Under the pieces are notes generated by a model. It did no database searches and was not told the origin of the DNA. It worked only from the letters and a program-made list of their open reading frames with translations. Position numbers and translations under genes: made by a program. A stretch of DNA of 45,039 nt from an uncultured Christensenella sp. (GTDB taxonomy: Bacteria > Bacillota > Clostridia > Christensenellales > UBA1242): the NCBI GenBank assembly GCA_949294455.1, contig CASFHD010000008.1, forward strand, positions 1-45,039, read 5' to 3'. Of the stretch, positions 23,720-33,291 are shown in pieces; positions within the stretch are counted from its first letter, which is position 1; the number at the start of each line of letters is the position of its first letter.

Positions 23720-23735
23720 ATTTACTCCTGCAAAA

Positions 23736-23764
23736 AATTTAACATACACAGAAATATTTGTCAA
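23736..23764 (-). promoter_or_regulatory. trpS promoter
   Basis: TTGACA (23764-23759), a 17-bp spacer and TAAATT (23741-23736), giving +1 near 23729. Confidence 0.75.
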
Positions 23765-23828
23765 TAATTTAAACAATATTATAAATTATAAATGACTTGA
23801 AGATAAAAAAATATATAATATTATACAT

Positions 23829-23858
23829 AAAAAGTTTAGCACAATTGCTAAACTTTTT
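23829..23858. terminator. Bidirectional terminator after the LRR gene
   Basis: A perfect 13-bp stem (23829-23841 with 23846-23858, loop CAAT) with A and T runs on its flanks, 43 bp after the LRR stop codon. Confidence 0.85.
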
Positions 23859-23901
23859 AATTAAAATATAAATATATCCAACTTTATAATTTTTAAATAT
23901 T

Positions 23902-25791
23902 TTATTTTCTATAGAATACATAGTGTTCATTTTGAAGAGAACCTTGTGTAAAATTATTTTTAATATAATCACCCATAACAATACTATCATTTTCCACTAA
24001 ATTTTTAGGAATATATATAACTTCAGCATTATCTAGTAATTTACCGCAAGAACTGCTTGTAGAACAATTTTCATATACATAGTCATTAATTGTTACATTT
24101 ATTAAGTCATAGCAAGCATCAAATACAAGAGAGTCAATGTTAGTCAATTTTTGATTTAACACTACGCTTTGCAAATTATGACAGTAATAAAATGCACTAT
24201 TTCCTATACTTCTTAAATTGTCTGGGAAAGTTATACTTGTTAAACTTGAGCATCTATAAAACGCTGATTTTCCTATAGTTGTAATATTAACTCCCATTTG
24301 TACATTTTCTAAACTATAACAATAATAAAATGCAGAATTTCCTATACTTGTTACACTATTTGGAATATTTACATATACTAAAGCATCAGCATCAGCAAAC
24401 GCTAATGGAGATATAGTTAATACACCTTCTGGAATTATATAAGATGTCCTTGCATTACCAGCTGGATATCGAATTAAAATAAGTTTGTTTTTATCATATA
24501 AAACACCGTATTCATCTGTTGTGTAATATTGATTATTTTCATCAATTTCTATCTCCATTAAATTGGAACAATCTTCAAATACATAATCACCTAAATTTTC
24601 TAATTTGTTTGGTAATTTTATATTCGTTAAATTTGTAGCGTAAAAAGCACCGTCACCGATTTCTTTAACATTATCAGAAATAACAACAGTTGATAAATCT
24701 GTACAATTATAAAAAGCAGAACTTCCTATACTTGTTACGGAATTGGGAATTGTAAGATTTTTTAAACTTGAACAATCGAAAAACATTCTGTCACCAATGA
24801 TTGTTACGCCGTCATTGATGATTAAATTAACTAAGCTATTGCAATCCTCAAATACTGATTCTTCAACACTTCTCACGCCACTTCCAATTATAACGTTTCT
24901 TAAACTTGTACATTGATTAAATGCTCTTTTCCCTAAATTTATTACGCTATCTGGAATTACAAGATTTGTTAAACTAATACAACTCGAAAATGCATATGGA
25001 AGAACTATTTTGCAAGAATCTTTTATTTCATATTCTCCACCCACAAAATTTTTTGCATCTATTAAAGCATAATATTGATTGGTAACGCTACTTATATATT
25101 TTACACCTTTATCTATTTGATAATTTAAATTATCGCATCCAGAAAAAGCATATGCTCCAATTTGTTTTACACTATCAGGAATCCTAATATGTTTTAAATT
25201 TGTACAACCTGAAAATGCATTGTTACCTATTCTAGTCAATGTATCAGGCAAAATTAAACTTTCTAGAGTTTCTGCCACGTCACTAAAGACTCCAGTATCA
25301 ATCATTGATGTTACTATATATTGTTCATCTCTTTGTATAACTGATGGAATTTGTATATTTACAGAAGTGTCCGAGACCCTCTGTAAAGTTGCTTCTTGTT
25401 TAGTTGAAGATAATGAAAAATATAGTTTCTCATTTTGTTCCGAAAAAATTGCATAGTACTTTTTAGGACTAGTTCTTTGCAGTTTAAAAGTGTAATCTAA
25501 TGTGGTTGAAACCAATTCGCCATTTATTGAATTCGCTCTCCAACCCAAAAAATCACCCCTTTCATTACCAATAAAATTAGCTGTTAAAGTAATTTCATCT
25601 CCTATATTAAATTTCCTATCATCTACATGTGCTGTTCCTAAAGTTTCATTTGAAGATATTGCAGATATGTTAAAGTTTGTATTTTTACTTACATTTACAA
25701 CAATTAAAATTATAGCCCCCGCTATTACAATAATAAGTAGTGATATTAACAGAATTTTTAATTTTTTTATATTTTTTGCATTTGCATTCAT
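23902..25791 (-). CDS. BspA-type leucine-rich repeat surface protein
   Basis: A 629-aa exported protein. The basic N terminus and a hydrophobic helix (about 10-33) act as signal anchor. A beta-rich domain (about 45-120) ends in a GDFLGWRA motif like the small bacterial repeat domain (Flg_new/InlB-B type). From about 140 to 600 there are LRR_5 repeats of about 23 residues built around SIGxxAFxxCxxLxxVxIPxxV. One irregular insertion near 415-450 contains YTTDEYGVLYDKNK, often seen within such proteins. No LPXTG or other cell-wall anchor is present at the C terminus. Such proteins mediate adhesion in host-associated bacteria, but the ligand is unknown. The SD AGGAGG is 17 nt from the ATG, unusually far, and no in-frame start lies nearer. 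Confidence 0.85.
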   Translation of the reverse strand: MNANAKNIKKLKILLISLLIIVIAGAIILIVVNVSKNTNFNISAISSNETLGTAHVDDRKFNIGDEITLTANFIGNERGDFLGWRANSINGELVSTTLDYTFKLQRTSPKKYYAIFSEQNEKLYFSLSSTKQEATLQRVSDTSVNIQIPSVIQRDEQYIVTSMIDTGVFSDVAETLESLILPDTLTRIGNNAFSGCTNLKHIRIPDSVKQIGAYAFSGCDNLNYQIDKGVKYISSVTNQYYALIDAKNFVGGEYEIKDSCKIVLPYAFSSCISLTNLVIPDSVINLGKRAFNQCTSLRNVIIGSGVRSVEESVFEDCNSLVNLIINDGVTIIGDRMFFDCSSLKNLTIPNSVTSIGSSAFYNCTDLSTVVISDNVKEIGDGAFYATNLTNIKLPNKLENLGDYVFEDCSNLMEIEIDENNQYYTTDEYGVLYDKNKLILIRYPAGNARTSYIIPEGVLTISPLAFADADALVYVNIPNSVTSIGNSAFYYCYSLENVQMGVNITTIGKSAFYRCSSLTSITFPDNLRSIGNSAFYYCHNLQSVVLNQKLTNIDSLVFDACYDLINVTINDYVYENCSTSSSCGKLLDNAEVIYIPKNLVENDSIVMGDYIKNNFTQGSLQNEHYVFYRK

Positions 25792-25857
25792 ACTTTTATT
25801 ACTATTTTCCTCCTTTTTATATTTTTTCTTGCTAAAATTTATCCGCTACTTTTTGTT

Positions 25858-25886
25858 ATTCTACCACAATTAATTTACATTTGCAA
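25858..25886 (-). promoter_or_regulatory. Promoter of the LRR gene
   Basis: TTGCAA (25886-25881), a 17-bp spacer and TAGAAT (25863-25858), with a leader of about 60 nt. Confidence 0.7.
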
Positions 25887-26152
25887 TATATTAAAATAAA
25901 TTTTTATATTTACAAAACAAATTAAAAATAATAATTTTGAATTTAATCCATCAAAAAAAATTATTATTTGTAAATTACACAGATATTCATAAATTTTTTC
26001 TATTCTTTTTTTTACAAAATTATTTTAATGTTTATAATTATTAATCAAATATAAATTTAATCCTTACAACTAAAATTAAGTAAAATTATTAAAAATCATA
26101 TTTTTAATCTATAATTTTTTATCTTTTACGAATAAATAAATTTGAAGGTAAA

Positions 26153-26181
26153 AAAAATCACACAAACAGCGTGTGATTTTT
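26153..26181. terminator. Terminator of the str operon
   Basis: The stem AAAAATCACAC/GTGTGATTTTT (26153-26163 with 26171-26181) lies 25 bp after the tuf stop. Confidence 0.85.
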
Positions 26182-26205
26182 ATACTACAATAAATATTAA
26201 TTAAA

Positions 26206-27408
26206 TTATTCAATAATATCTGCAACGACACCAGAACCAACAGTTCTACCACCTTCACGGATAGCGAATCTTAAACCTTTTTCAATAGCGATAGGGTTGA
26301 TTAGTTCAACAGTCATAGTGATGTTATCACCAGGCATAACCATTTCAGTACCTTGAGGAAGTTCAATAGAACCAGTAATATCAGTAGTTCTGAAATAGAA
26401 TTGAGGACGATAACCATTAAAGAATGGAGTATGTCTACCACCTTCTTCTTTCTTCAAAACATAAACTTGTGCAGTGAATTTTGTATGAGGGTGTATTGAA
26501 CCAACTTTAGCCAAAACTTGACCTCTTTCGATTTCATTTCTTTGAATACCACGAAGAAGCAAACCAGCGTTATCACCACTTCTAGCTTCATCTAGTGATT
26601 TTCTGAACATTTCAATACCTGTGATAACAACCTTTCTAGCAGGTTTAATACCAACAAGTTCAACTTCTTCACCAAGTTTAACGACACCACGTTCTACTCT
26701 ACCAGTAGCAACAGTACCACGACCAGTGATTGAGAATACGTCTTCAACAGGCATTAAGAAAGGTTTATCAGTATCTCTTACAGGGTCAGGGATATATTTA
26801 TCAACAGCGTCCATCAAGTCCTTAATACATTGACAAGCAGGGTCATCAGCATTACCAGATTGAGCAGCTTCCAAAGCCTTAAGAGCAGAACCTCTAATAA
26901 CAGGAACTTCATCGCCAGGGAATTCATATTCATTCAAAGTTTCTCTGATTTCCATTTCAACTAAGTCAAGGATTTCAGGGTCATCAACTTGGTCGATTTT
27001 GTTCATAAAAACAACGATATAAGGAACGCCAACTTGTCTAGCAAGCAAGATGTGTTCTTTAGTTTGAGGCATACAACCATCAGTAGCAGCAACAACTAGT
27101 ATTGCACCATCCATTTGAGCAGCACCTGTAATCATGTTTTTTACATAGTCAGCGTGTCCTGGACAGTCAACGTGAGCATAGTGTCTTTTAGCTGTTTCAT
27201 ATTCAACGTGAGAAGTATTAATTGTAATACCTCTAGCTTTTTCTTCTGGTGTATTATCAATTTGGTCATATCTTTTCTTTTCAGATAAGCCCATAGCAGC
27301 AAGTACCATAGTAATAGCTGCAGTTAAAGTAGTTTTACCGTGGTCAACGTGGCCAATAGTACCAATGTTAACGTGTGGTTTATTTCTTTCAAATTTAGAT
27401 TTTGCCAT
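26206..27408 (-). CDS. tuf: Elongation factor Tu
   Basis: A GTPase that delivers aminoacyl-tRNA to the ribosome. The 400-aa protein has GHVDHGKT (19-26), DCPGH and NKID GTP-binding motifs, the effector region RGITIN and the three-domain layout ending in [10 protein letters not shown]. It is the last gene of rpsL-rpsG-fusA-tuf, 78 bp after fusA, with SD AAAGGAG. The terminator follows. It also acts with SmpB-tmRNA encoded elsewhere in the window. Confidence 0.98.
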   Translation of the reverse strand: MAKSKFERNKPHVNIGTIGHVDHGKTTLTAAITMVLAAMGLSEKKRYDQIDNTPEEKARGITINTSHVEYETAKRHYAHVDCPGHADYVKNMITGAAQMDGAILVVAATDGCMPQTKEHILLARQVGVPYIVVFMNKIDQVDDPEILDLVEMEIRETLNEYEFPGDEVPVIRGSALKALEAAQSGNADDPACQCIKDLMDAVDKYIPDPVRDTDKPFLMPVEDVFSITGRGTVATGRVERGVVKLGEEVELVGIKPARKVVITGIEMFRKSLDEARSGDNAGLLLRGIQRNEIERGQVLAKVGSIHPHTKFTAQVYVLKKEEGGRHTPFFNGYRPQFYFRTTDITGSIELPQGTEMVMPGDNITMTVELINPIAIEKGLRFAIREGGRTVGSGVVADIIE

Positions 27409-27486
27409 TTTTAATCTCCTTTAGTTTACTCAATTTAATATAAAATATATAAAAATTATTGTCAAGCAAAATACATAACTTTTAAA

Positions 27487-29556
27487 TTATTTAAGTCTTT
27501 CGCTTGCTATTTTATCAGCGACATTTTTAGGAACTTCAGCATAGTGGTCAAATACCATTTGATAAGTACCTCTACCTTGAGTAGCACCTCTTAAATCTGT
27601 AGCATAACCGAACATTTCAGCAAGAGGAACTTCAGCATTAACTACTGTGCTACCGCCTCTAGAATCAGTACCAGTCAATATACCTCTTCTAGAAGTTAAT
27701 CCGCCCATAACATTTCCTAAATAATCATCAGGCACAGCAACTTCAACTTTCATAACAGGTTCAAGCAAAACAGGGTCTGCTTTTTTCATAGCTTCTTTAA
27801 ACGCCATTGAACCAGCTATTTTAAATGCCATTTCAGATGAGTCAACATCGTGATAAGAACCATCATATACAGTAACTTTGAAGTCAATAGTTTCATAACC
27901 GGCGATTACACCTGTCATTCTAGCTTCTTGAATACCAGCATCAATAGGTCCTATAAATTCTTTAGGTATAGCACCACCAACAACTTTTGATTCAAATTGA
28001 TATCCTGTAGTTGGAGGAAGTGGTTCAATAGTAATTTTACAATGACCATATTGTCCTCTACCACCAGATTGTTTAATATATTTACCCTCTGCATCTGCAG
28101 ATCTTCTAATTGTTTCTTTGTAAGAAACTTGAGGTTTACCAACATTTACATCTACATTAAACTCTCTTCTTAAGCGGTCAACGATAATATCCAAATGAAG
28201 TTCGCCCATACCAGCTATAATTGTTTGACCGGTTTCCTTATCAGTATAAGACTTGAAAGTAGGGTCTTCCTTCATAAGTTTTACCAAAGCTAAAGCCAAT
28301 TTTTCTTGAGAATTTTTATCTTTAGGTTCAATAGCCATTTCGATAACAGGCTTTTCGAAGTTCATAGTTTCAAGTAATACAGGGTGAGCTTCATCGCACA
28401 ATGTATCGCCTGTAGTAGTATCTTTAAGGCCTACTACAGCACAAATATCACCAGCATAAACTTCATCACAATCTTCTCTAGAATTTGCGTGCATATGCAA
28501 AATTCTACCAACTCTTTCTTTTTTCCCAGAAGTAGCATTGTAGACATAAGAACCAGCAGTTAATTTACCGCTATAAATTCTAACAAATGTTATGCCACCA
28601 ACATAAGGGTCAGTAGCAATTTTAAAAGCAAGAGCCGAGAATGGTTCATTTTCATCACTATGTCTAACCACTTCTTTACCATCAACTACACCTTTAATAG
28701 GTGGGACATCTAAAGGACTAGGCATATAATCAACAATAGCGTCTAAAAGCATTTGAGTACCTCTATTTCTTAAAGAAGTACCACAAAGTACTGGGAATAT
28801 TTTTAGTTCACAAGTAGCCTTTCTGATAGCCTTTTTCAATTCATCTACAGAAATTTCTTCACCAGAAAAATATTTTTCTAATAAAGTATCATCAGTTTCA
28901 ACAACCGCTTCAATCATTTCTGTTCTCATTTTTTCTGCTTTATCTTTTAAATTAGCAGGGATTTCTCTTTCTTCAATAACTTTACCAATTTCGTCCATGT
29001 AATAATAAGCTTTCATATTAAGCAAATCAATATTACCTTGATAGTCAGCTTCCTGACCGATAGGACATTGTAAAGCAACAGCATTAGCCTTCAAAACTTC
29101 TCTAATTTTAGATACACATCTATCAAAATTTGCATCATTAATATCCATTTTGTTAATATAACAAATTCTAGGGACATGATATTTAGAAGCTTGACGCCAA
29201 ACATTTTCTGATTGAGCTTGAACAGCTTCTCTGGCACTAAACAAAGCGACAGCACCATCTAATACTTTTAAAGAACGTTCAACTTCAACCGTAAAGTCAA
29301 CGTGTCCTGGAGTATCAATAATATTAATTGTTGCGTGTTTCCAATGACAAGTAGTACAAGCAGAAGTAATAGTAATACCTCTTTCTTGTTCTTGTACCAT
29401 CCAGTCCATAGTAGCAGCACCATCGTGAACTTCACCTATTTTATGATTTCTACCAGTATAGAACAAAATTCTTTCAGTAGTAGTAGTTTTACCAGCGTCT
29501 ATGTGAGCCATAATACCGATATTTCTTCTATCACATATCGCAACTTTTTCAGCCAT
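27487..29556 (-). CDS. fusA: Elongation factor G
   Basis: A GTPase that drives translocation of tRNA and mRNA on the ribosome. The 689-aa protein has AHIDAGKT (17-24), RGITI, DTPGH and NKMD motifs of the G domain. Domains II-V follow, including GGRGQYGHC in domain IV and ending in the [10 protein letters not shown] segment. It starts 12 bp after rpsG. The length is normal, and nothing suggests an EF-G2 or resistance-type paralogue. Confidence 0.98.
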   Translation of the reverse strand: MAEKVAICDRRNIGIMAHIDAGKTTTTERILFYTGRNHKIGEVHDGAATMDWMVQEQERGITITSACTTCHWKHATINIIDTPGHVDFTVEVERSLKVLDGAVALFSAREAVQAQSENVWRQASKYHVPRICYINKMDINDANFDRCVSKIREVLKANAVALQCPIGQEADYQGNIDLLNMKAYYYMDEIGKVIEEREIPANLKDKAEKMRTEMIEAVVETDDTLLEKYFSGEEISVDELKKAIRKATCELKIFPVLCGTSLRNRGTQMLLDAIVDYMPSPLDVPPIKGVVDGKEVVRHSDENEPFSALAFKIATDPYVGGITFVRIYSGKLTAGSYVYNATSGKKERVGRILHMHANSREDCDEVYAGDICAVVGLKDTTTGDTLCDEAHPVLLETMNFEKPVIEMAIEPKDKNSQEKLALALVKLMKEDPTFKSYTDKETGQTIIAGMGELHLDIIVDRLRREFNVDVNVGKPQVSYKETIRRSADAEGKYIKQSGGRGQYGHCKITIEPLPPTTGYQFESKVVGGAIPKEFIGPIDAGIQEARMTGVIAGYETIDFKVTVYDGSYHDVDSSEMAFKIAGSMAFKEAMKKADPVLLEPVMKVEVAVPDDYLGNVMGGLTSRRGILTGTDSRGGSTVVNAEVPLAEMFGYATDLRGATQGRGTYQMVFDHYAEVPKNVADKIASERLK

Positions 29557-29568
29557 AAATCCCCCCTA

Positions 29569-30042
29569 TTACCAACGATAATGAGCAAAAGCCTTGTTTG
29601 CTTCTGCTTGTCTATGCATTTCATCTCTACGCTTAACAGCACCACCTGTTTGATTATAAGCATCGACTATTTCAGCGGCAAGTTTATTTTCCATACCGCG
29701 TTCACCTGTTCTTTTTCTTGCGAAATCGACTAACCAACGAATAGCAAGAGTTTGTCTTCTTTCTGCTCTAATTTCCATAGGAACTTGATAGTTAGCACCA
29801 CCAACTCTTCTAGCTTTAGTTTCAAGAACAGGTTTAATATTTTCAAGTGCAACAGTAAGAACTTCTAATGGTTCAGCATTTATTTTTGCTGAAGCATTAT
29901 CCATAGCAGAATATACTATAGATTGAGCGATACCCTTTCTACCAGAAGTCATAACTTGATTAATAACTTTTGCAACAACTGTAGAATTATATTTAGGGTC
30001 AGGCAAAATTTCTCTTACCACAGCAGCATTTCTTCTTGACAT
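29569..30042 (-). CDS. rpsG: 30S ribosomal protein S7
   Basis: Binds 16S rRNA in the head of the small subunit and nucleates its assembly. The 157 aa fit the family. MSRRNAA at the start, the KPVLETKARRVGGANYQVP core and the RRDEMHRQAEANKAFAHYRW end are diagnostic. SD AAAAGGAG is upstream, and the gap to rpsL is 52 bp. In other bacteria S7 represses its own operon, but no such site can be shown here. Confidence 0.98.
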   Translation of the reverse strand: MSRRNAAVVREILPDPKYNSTVVAKVINQVMTSGRKGIAQSIVYSAMDNASAKINAEPLEVLTVALENIKPVLETKARRVGGANYQVPMEIRAERRQTLAIRWLVDFARKRTGERGMENKLAAEIVDAYNQTGGAVKRRDEMHRQAEANKAFAHYRW

Positions 30043-30094
30043 AAATAACTCCTTTTAAATAAATTACGCAAAAAATGCAAATAAATATTATAAA

Positions 30095-30469
30095 TTAATT
30101 TTTAGGACGCTTAGCGCCATATTTACTTCTACCTTGTTTTCTTTTAGCGACAGCGCCAGTATCTAAAGCACCACGAATGATGTGATATCTAACACCAGGA
30201 AGGTCAGGTACTCTACCGCCACGAACTAGAACAACATTGTGTTCTTGTAAGTTATGACCTTCGCCAGGGATATAACAAGTAGTTTCTTGACCATTAGAAA
30301 GTTTCACACGAGCAATTTTTCTCAAAGCAGAGTTAGGTTTTTTAGGTGTAGTAGTAGTAACACTTAAACAAACGCCTCTTTTTTGAGGGCAACTATCTAA
30401 TAAAATTGATTTAGACTTTGCTTTTTGTGATTTTCTAGGTTTCTTAACCAACTGATTAACTGTAGGCAT
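30095..30469 (-). CDS. rpsL: 30S ribosomal protein S12
   Basis: Part of the decoding centre of the small subunit. The 124-aa protein has [11 protein letters not shown] with Lys43 (E. coli Lys42) and the GEGHNLQEH segment. The second conserved loop reads [13 protein letters not shown], so the residue equal to E. coli Lys87 (M. tuberculosis Lys88) is Pro88. Most bacteria carry Lys there, and changes at this lysine give streptomycin resistance. SD AGGAGG is 5 nt before the ATG. It is first in the str operon and follows a leader of about 110 nt. Confidence 0.98.
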   Translation of the reverse strand: MPTVNQLVKKPRKSQKAKSKSILLDSCPQKRGVCLSVTTTTPKKPNSALRKIARVKLSNGQETTCYIPGEGHNLQEHNVVLVRGGRVPDLPGVRYHIIRGALDTGAVAKRKQGRSKYGAKRPKN

Positions 30470-30578
30470 ATTTTCCTCCTATATAAATTTAACACAACCC
30501 GATTTTGTCCTTAAAATTCTTGTAGCATCCAAGAATAATGACATTGACATAGTGCAACACAGCGATTTGTACTATAAC
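30470..30578 (-). promoter_or_regulatory. rpsL leader with hairpin and short open frame
   Basis: The leader holds a 7-bp hairpin ATTCTTG/CAAGAAT (30516-30536). It also has an open frame from ATG 30550 to TAG 30479 (23 codons) whose stop overlaps the rpsL SD. The frame has no SD, so its translation is doubtful. The leader may host control of the str operon, but no known motif is recognised. Confidence 0.4.
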
Positions 30579-30584
30579 GAAATG

Positions 30585-30613
30585 ATTTTATCAAATTTAG
30601 AAATTTCTGTCAA
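30585..30613 (-). promoter_or_regulatory. str operon promoter
   Basis: TTGACA (30613-30608), a 17-bp spacer and TAAAAT (30590-30585), close to consensus. Confidence 0.8.
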
Positions 30614-31249
30614 TAGTTTTATAAACTTTTATCTGTAAAAAACTAGAAATCACTCTTAAAAAATTCTGATAATAACTCTGTGATTTTTTTATTGTTTTAA
30701 GTAATTTTTTAATGATTTACTAAATTAGATTTTAAAATAATAAATTGCCATTCATACAATAATTATTACAAATTACAAATCAAATCATTTTAGACTATAT
30801 GATTTATAGAATAATCAATTTATATTAATTTAAAATAAAAATGAAATATATTAAATAATCAAATTGATAGTCAAACAAAAATTAAAAATAAATTAAAATA
30901 ATCTTTCATCACATAAAATTAATTATTAAATATAAATACAGTTTTTTGTTACTATTAAAAGGAAAAATTATTTGGTATAAATACAAATTCACAAACATTC
31001 ACTAATATAGATAATACAACTTATAATAAAATTTATTAAATTGTAATTAAAAAATATAAACAAGTTAATAAATTCCAAAACAAATACTAAATTTAATATT
31101 TACATATTTTAAACCTATTATGTGATGTTGATAATATTTCATTAAAAGAAGTTAAAATGTTTTTTTATTCAACAATGACTAAAATGACTTATTTAATATA
31201 CTTCAATTAATAACTACTTAAAATATAAATATTGACTTCTATTAATAAA
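30614..31249. other. Intergenic, AT-rich, no gene seen
   Basis: About 635 bases of low-complexity AT-rich DNA between the str promoter and the next gene's terminator. One weak stem, AAATCAC/GTGATTT near 30646-30688 with a long loop and T run, reads as a possible plus-strand terminator, but no plus-strand gene precedes it. Confidence 0.55.
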
Positions 31250-31269
31250 AAATCAAGGCAAAGCCTTGA
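31247..31269 (-). terminator. Intrinsic terminator of the HicB-like/173-aa pair
   Basis: The stem TCAAGGC/GCCTTGA (31253-31259 with 31263-31269, loop AAA) is followed by a T tract on the minus strand. Confidence 0.8.
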
Positions 31270-31271
31270 AT

Positions 31272-31793
31272 TTAAAATCTGGCAATTTGACTATCAGCAT
31301 AATCTGCAGGTATTAAAGAATATTCTTCACTACTTGCAAGTGTATATTGTTCCACTCTATGCCTTTGCAAATTTTCAATAAACTTATTATCCAATAATTT
31401 GTATCTATCAATTAAAAAATCGTTCAATTTTTCAAAATCCAACCCTGCACTATTTAAAACATTTGTTGTCTCAAAAGTCCAATCTGATATTTTAGTATTA
31501 TCATTAAAATCACAAAGAATGTTCATACTTTCAGGGTTTGTTATAAACTTTTCAATATTTTGAATTCTTAACTCAATAGTTTTAGGCAACTCCAAAACGT
31601 CATTAGCATCAAGATAATAAAAATCATAATTTTTATCCTTTTCACCAAAAACGCATTCTGCTTTTTTAGGACGCCTTAAAATAATTCTATCACCATAAAC
31701 GCCTCTACCTCGTTTATAATCGACTATTTCATAAAAATTATTTATTAAAAAATCAAGTTTTGGATAATTGTTAACATTCAAACGCGCTTTCAT
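31272..31793 (-). CDS. Hypothetical protein, 173 aa, downstream of a HicB-like gene
   Basis: Not recognised. A soluble 173-aa protein with a basic GRGVYGDRIILRRPKK stretch near the N terminus that could bind nucleic acid, then a mainly acidic and helical remainder. It lies 19 bp after the HicB-like gene, has SD AGGAG 4 nt before the ATG, and shares its terminator, so the two form an operon. It is twice the size of a HicA toxin and lacks the HicA histidine motif, so it is not HicA. Confidence 0.7.
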   Translation of the reverse strand: MKARLNVNNYPKLDFLINNFYEIVDYKRGRGVYGDRIILRRPKKAECVFGEKDKNYDFYYLDANDVLELPKTIELRIQNIEKFITNPESMNILCDFNDNTKISDWTFETTNVLNSAGLDFEKLNDFLIDRYKLLDNKFIENLQRHRVEQYTLASSEEYSLIPADYADSQIARF

Positions 31794-31812
31794 AAAACTC
31801 CTAAAACATACA

Positions 31813-32076
31813 CTAATCTATAAGAGCAGCATACACTAGTATAACTAAATTCCCTTTATTCTCTTTTGCGACTTTTTCAAAAGCAGAAGGAGCATCAATT
31901 AAGCAATCAAATTTTTCAGCGCAAGCGACCAAAGCCCAAAGATATTCTTGTGCTGATTTAAAAGCATCTTCTACAGTTTTTCCTTCAGTAACAATTCCCA
32001 AATCGTGAAGTGCGATAGTATAACCACCATTATCTTTGTCTTTATAAAGTACTGCTGGATACAAAAAACTTTTCAT
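31813..32076 (-). CDS. HicB-like antitoxin-family protein
   Basis: The 87-aa protein begins MKSFLYPAVLYKDKDNGGYTIALHDLG and continues with VTEGKTVEDAFKSAQEYLW. This is the HicB-type partial RNase H fold pattern (a PAV/EGGY-type first hairpin, G-x-T-x-E-A-x-x-x-A helix). There is no C-terminal DNA-binding helix-turn-helix. In HicAB systems HicB neutralises the mRNA-cleaving toxin HicA, but no hicA lies on either side. I chose ATG 32076 (SD GGGAG 5-7 nt upstream) over an in-frame ATG at 32100. Confidence 0.8.
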   Translation of the reverse strand: MKSFLYPAVLYKDKDNGGYTIALHDLGIVTEGKTVEDAFKSAQEYLWALVACAEKFDCLIDAPSAFEKVAKENKGNLVILVYAALID

Positions 32077-32100
32077 AAATTCTCCCATAAATACATACAA

Positions 32101-32612
32101 TGAATATTTAGAATAAAAAAAACGAAATTATTTCGCTATAATAATTTTACCATAAGTACAAATTAATGTCTAACAAATTAAAAAAGTTTTAAAAAATTAT
32201 TTACAAATTTTGGATTGCTATTAAAAGTTTTATAATTCTTTAAATAAATTAAAGCTCATTTAATTAACCAAATATACTATAAAATTTTAAAAGAAATTAG
32301 CATTTGAATTCTTAAATTGAATTTTAAAATTAATAGACAAAAAGTAAAAAATTTAAAATAAACTCACTTTTACTTACTATTTAAAATAATATTAATTTGA
32401 ATATTTAATTATTGAATATTTTGTTATGTCGCATAAATTTTAGTATTTTTTACACTCAAATTACTTTACGCATAAAACTATGCAATAATTGAAAAGATTG
32501 AACAATAATTTACTTTTTATAACAGCATATAATAATCGCAAATGTTATGCTTGTGTTCATAAGTAAAAGAAAATTATTATTTTAGCTATTAGGATAAGTA
32601 TTATTAATTAGA
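32101..32612. other. Intergenic, AT-rich, no gene seen
   Basis: About 510 bases with no supported ORF, RNA or clear repeat. The promoter for the HicB-like gene should lie near its left end but is not clear enough to call. Confidence 0.55.
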
Positions 32613-32644
32613 TACAAAAAAACAGGTGCAAAAATACCTGTTTT
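32613..32644. terminator. Intrinsic terminator of the 127-aa gene
   Basis: The stem AAAACAGGT/ACCTGTTTT (32619-32627 with 32636-32644) has A and T runs, 20 bp after the stop. Confidence 0.8.
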
Positions 32645-32664
32645 AAAAACATTAATTAAATATA

Positions 32665-33048
32665 TTAAACACCCAAGACTGAATTAGCACTATTAGGCCT
32701 AATCAATTCTTGTGCAGTTCCATAAGACTCTTTATATGGACAACTTTGACGCGCATTATTTACAGAATCCAAATTTTCTAAATACCTATAAACTTTGGCT
32801 TGTTCGTCTGAAACCTTAACAAACATTTTATCACCTTCAGCATATGAACTACTATATATTTCTTTAGCATTAGCAAGCATCTTACGATAAGATTCTTCAT
32901 CTATTGAAAGAGCATAAGTAACATTATTTAAAGTAGCTTTGCTAACTTTTCTATTTTCGCGTTCAAATTTTTCTGCCTGCTCAGCAACAGATCTTGCATT
33001 TCCTTTATTTTCAGCTCTTTGTTTAACTTCATTTAGTATACTAGTCAC
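32665..33048 (-). CDS. Hypothetical protein, 127 aa
   Basis: Not recognised. I place the start at GTG 33048, because GGAGG (33058-33054) lies exactly 5 nt before it. A longer frame from TTG at 33060 would contain the SD inside its own first codons. The protein is soluble and Lys/Glu/Asn-rich, probably a helical bundle (about 1-80), with a short Cys-containing tail. It has no membrane segment. It stands alone between rpoC and the HicB-like operon, with its own terminator. Confidence 0.7.
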   Translation of the reverse strand: MTSILNEVKQRAENKGNARSVAEQAEKFERENRKVSKATLNNVTYALSIDEESYRKMLANAKEIYSSSYAEGDKMFVKVSDEQAKVYRYLENLDSVNNARQSCPYKESYGTAQELIRPNSANSVLGV

Positions 33049-33264
33049 ATTTGCCTCCAAGTCTTTATATTTTATATCTACATATTAGCACAAATAAAAT
33101 TTTAAGTAAATACATTTTGATAATTTTTTTTAAATATATTTAGCAATTTTTTTCTTTATTCTTCAGAAGATTTTGTAAAAAAATATTTAAAATATATATT
33201 TTATAAAAAATAAAAATTGTGTATAATTTAAATCCCTAAAATTCCAACCAAAAAAGAAAATAAT

Positions 33265-33291
33265 AAAAAAAGAAAGAGTAAAACTCTTTCT
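33265..33291 (-). terminator. rpoBC terminator
   Basis: The stem AGAAAGAGT/ACTCTTTCT (33271-33279 with 33283-33291, loop of 3) is followed by seven T on the minus strand. It overlaps the rpoC stop codon. Confidence 0.85.

Noticed and set aside
23585..23735. T-box riboswitch upstream of trpS (GGTGGCA resembles the T-box core)
   Set aside because: The leader is only about 150 nt, the GGTGGCA lies at its 5' end rather than at the terminator, and there is no room for stem I. The TGGTGG is better read as tandem Trp codons behind an SD.
30646..30690. Plus-strand terminator AAATCAC...GTGATTTTTTT
   Set aside because: Long loop and no gene on the plus strand to terminate. Likely chance in AT-rich DNA.
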